From assembly GCA_030248195.1 (NCBI GenBank), contig JASAND010030760.1, positions 1 to 64,000 on the forward strand: a stretch of DNA of 64,000 nt, read 5' to 3'. The stretch comes from Trissonchulus latispiculum. Its lineage: Eukaryota; Nematoda; Enoplea; Enoplida; Ironidae. The notes under the pieces are model-generated. The model made no database searches. It saw nothing but the letters and a program-made list of their open reading frames with translations, and was not told the DNA's origin. Below, piece by piece: positions 62,684 to 64,000 of this stretch; the first letter of the stretch is position 1, and each line of letters starts with the position of its first letter. Both the position numbers and the translations under genes were made by a program.

Positions 62684-63194
62684 TATCCCAACAGTCCTCT
62701 TCAGGGCTAACTGTATATAGTGTACATATTTGTTGTGTATATAAAAAATAAAAATATTAAAACATAAAAACACAAAAACATTAGACTAGGACCGGGCTTA
62801 GGTTAGATATTATAGATACGTAGGTAAGTTAGGTAGGTTAAGTAGTGTATATAGGTAGATTAGGTAGGAGTCCGGTAATGGGCCGACGCCGGGTCCCAAG
62901 CCCTGGGGGGAAGAACTCAGAGGGACGGAAAGTTATAAACTTTACATAAATTTGGAAATACTTACCTTCTAACGATTGAAAGAAAACTTACTTTGGGTAG
63001 AGTTGTTGAATAAAACTTTCGCTCAAAACCCTAGGGACAACAGGTGGTCTTCATAAAAAGGGATTCGAACTAAAAACCCTAGGGAGAACAGATGGGCTTG
63101 CAAGAGAAGTTTCAAACAAAAACCTCAAGGGACATTAAACTTTCAAGGTCATTCCCACCCGGAGTGGGGCTCGAAATGCTGACACTATACTACT
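62684..63194. repeat. Polinton right terminal inverted repeat
   Basis: Mirror of 49,204-49,713. It begins 20 bases after the polymerase stop and carries AATAAA at 62,747 for that transcript, and two CCCTAGGGA-type motifs near 63,033 and 63,080. Confidence 0.93.
62747..62752 (+). terminator. Polyadenylation signal for polymerase B inside the TIR
   Basis: AATAAA in an AT-rich stretch 83 bases after the TAG. Its mirror in the left TIR would serve the RING gene. Confidence 0.55.
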
Positions 63195-63200
63195 TACGCG
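63195..63200. repeat. Polinton target-site duplication, right (TACGCG)
   Basis: Same six bases as 49,198-49,203, directly next to the TIR end CTATACTACT. Confidence 0.93.
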
Positions 63201-63721
63201 AATGTTCCCGCGTTTGGTGGGGGTCGACAAGCATATTCCCCCTCTCGTTTGGTGGGGAAGGGTAGGCAACCGGGTTCCCGGTTTGGTGGGGGATATGCAA
63301 TAGGGGTCCCCTTTGGGTGGGGGGTAGGCAGAATGGGGGCCCCGTTTGGGGGGGGGGGGTCGCCAAGTCAGGCTAAGATTGGACGAATCTGATTGGCTGT
63401 TGGCGACCCCCCCCAAACGGGGACCTCTTTGTCTACCCCCCCACCAAACGGGGACCTTCATTGCTACCCCCCCACCAAACGGGACCTCTCTTGCTACCTC
63501 TCCCCCACCAAACGAGGAGGGGGTCTCTGCAATTTGATTGGCTGTTGGCTACCCCTCCAATAACGGGGACCCTCTTTTCTGCTACCCCCCCCCCCAAACG
63601 TGGAGGGGGGTATGCCTAGGGCGGAGAGCTACCCCCCCCCACCAAACGGGGGAACATTCGCGTATTGTGGTCGGAGCACCGTTACGCAATGCCAAGAAGA
63701 GAAGCCCTCTAGTGGCTTACT
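63195..63721. mobile_element. Right part of second fold-back element
   Basis: Continues the element begun at 49,140: GAATGTTCCCGCGTTTGGTGG, minisatellite units with CACCAAACGGGGACC, and the inverted end finishing GGCTTACT. Together with 49,140-49,203 it restores about 585 bases. Confidence 0.88.
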
Positions 63722-64000
63722 TTACTTCTTATGTATAGCGTGCAAGTATGCATCTTGCTAACGGATTATGATAATAGTTTAGTCATCAGGATTTTTCTAG
63801 AATACCGACCTATATAATGTTAGTTTCCTCAAATTTTTTTGAGCAAACATTCCCAGTTTCGAATTGAAGAATTTCTTGGAGCAAACATTTCCAGTTTCGA
63901 ACAATGGTTGACCTTATGAACCATTCACTAAAAGGAACACATACAATCAAGGCATTTAAGCTTTGCAAAACGGCACGAGCAGCAGTCAGAATGCTGAGCT
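63722..64000. other. Right edge, nothing recognised
   Basis: AT-rich DNA with a short direct repeat (GAGCAAACATTYCCAGTTTCGAA) at 63,840 and 63,881. Confidence 0.5.

Larger units (their letters stand above)
49204..63194. mobile_element. Maverick/Polinton element, 13,991 bp, internally rearranged
   Basis: 510-bp terminal inverted repeats begin AGTAGTATAGTGTCAGC and are flanked by TACGCG. The interior encodes RING-H2, membrane, protease, polymerase-capsid chimera, membrane, ATPase, two virion-type small proteins, integrase, candidate minor capsid and DNA polymerase B. Polintons are self-synthesising, virus-like transposons that replicate with a protein-primed polymerase and insert with a retroviral-type integrase. 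This copy has a duplicated inverted arm pair, a mostly missing major capsid gene, a polymerase frameshift and a RING nonsense codon. It is probably not autonomous. Confidence 0.95.

Overview
The window is eukaryotic and animal. It holds two spliced host genes, several generations of transposable elements, and very long G/C homopolymer and (TA)n tracts. One host gene is the 3' half of Miro (mitochondrial Rho GTPase) on the + strand, with six exons between 19,532 and 36,439. The other is the 5' end of a heterotrimeric G-protein alpha subunit on the - strand, with two exons at 47,362-46,868. The 43-nt second G-alpha exon, the Miro family, a Maverick/Polinton and LTR elements primed by animal-type tRNAs all fit an invertebrate metazoan. 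I cannot name the phylum.

Layout. 1-4,640: a decayed, inverted copy of an LTR element (family A). 4,814-11,387: a much better copy of family A in the opposite orientation, with both LTRs and a tRNA-Gln primer site. It encodes Gag, then an envelope-like glycoprotein, then an aspartic protease in one continuous coding design, with no reverse transcriptase or integrase. 11,388-19,500: G/C-tract fold-back repeats, a tRNA-derived SINE and a nested TIR element. 19,532-36,439: Miro exons, whose introns carry nested fold-backs (23.4-24.3 kb), a tandem three-LTR family B element on the - strand (25,697-34,205) and two tRNA-like units. 36,440-46,860: intergenic or intronic DNA with (TTTCAG) arrays, a TIR element and a fold-back element. 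46,868-47,362: G-alpha exons. 49,204-63,194: a complete 13,991-bp Polinton with 510-bp TIRs and a 6-bp target duplication (TACGCG), inserted into a second copy of the 45.8-kb fold-back element.

How the pieces work together. The Polinton carries integrase, packaging ATPase, adenain-like protease, protein-primed DNA polymerase B, a candidate minor capsid protein, a RING-H2 protein and two single-pass membrane proteins. It is rearranged: about 1.86 kb holding the polymerase promoter and N-terminus is present twice in inverted orientation. On the left copy the polymerase N-terminus is joined to what looks like only the C-terminal tail of the major capsid protein. Three copies of a TATA-Inr-DPE promoter and a short palindromic motif repeated in both TIRs and both arms form an element-wide regulatory architecture.

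The most novel signals are (1) the Gag-Env-PR order, shared by two distinct LTR families, and (2) the Polinton promoter and palindrome system together with its palindromic rearrangement. All of this comes from reading the sequence. No database search was made, so family names rest on motifs.
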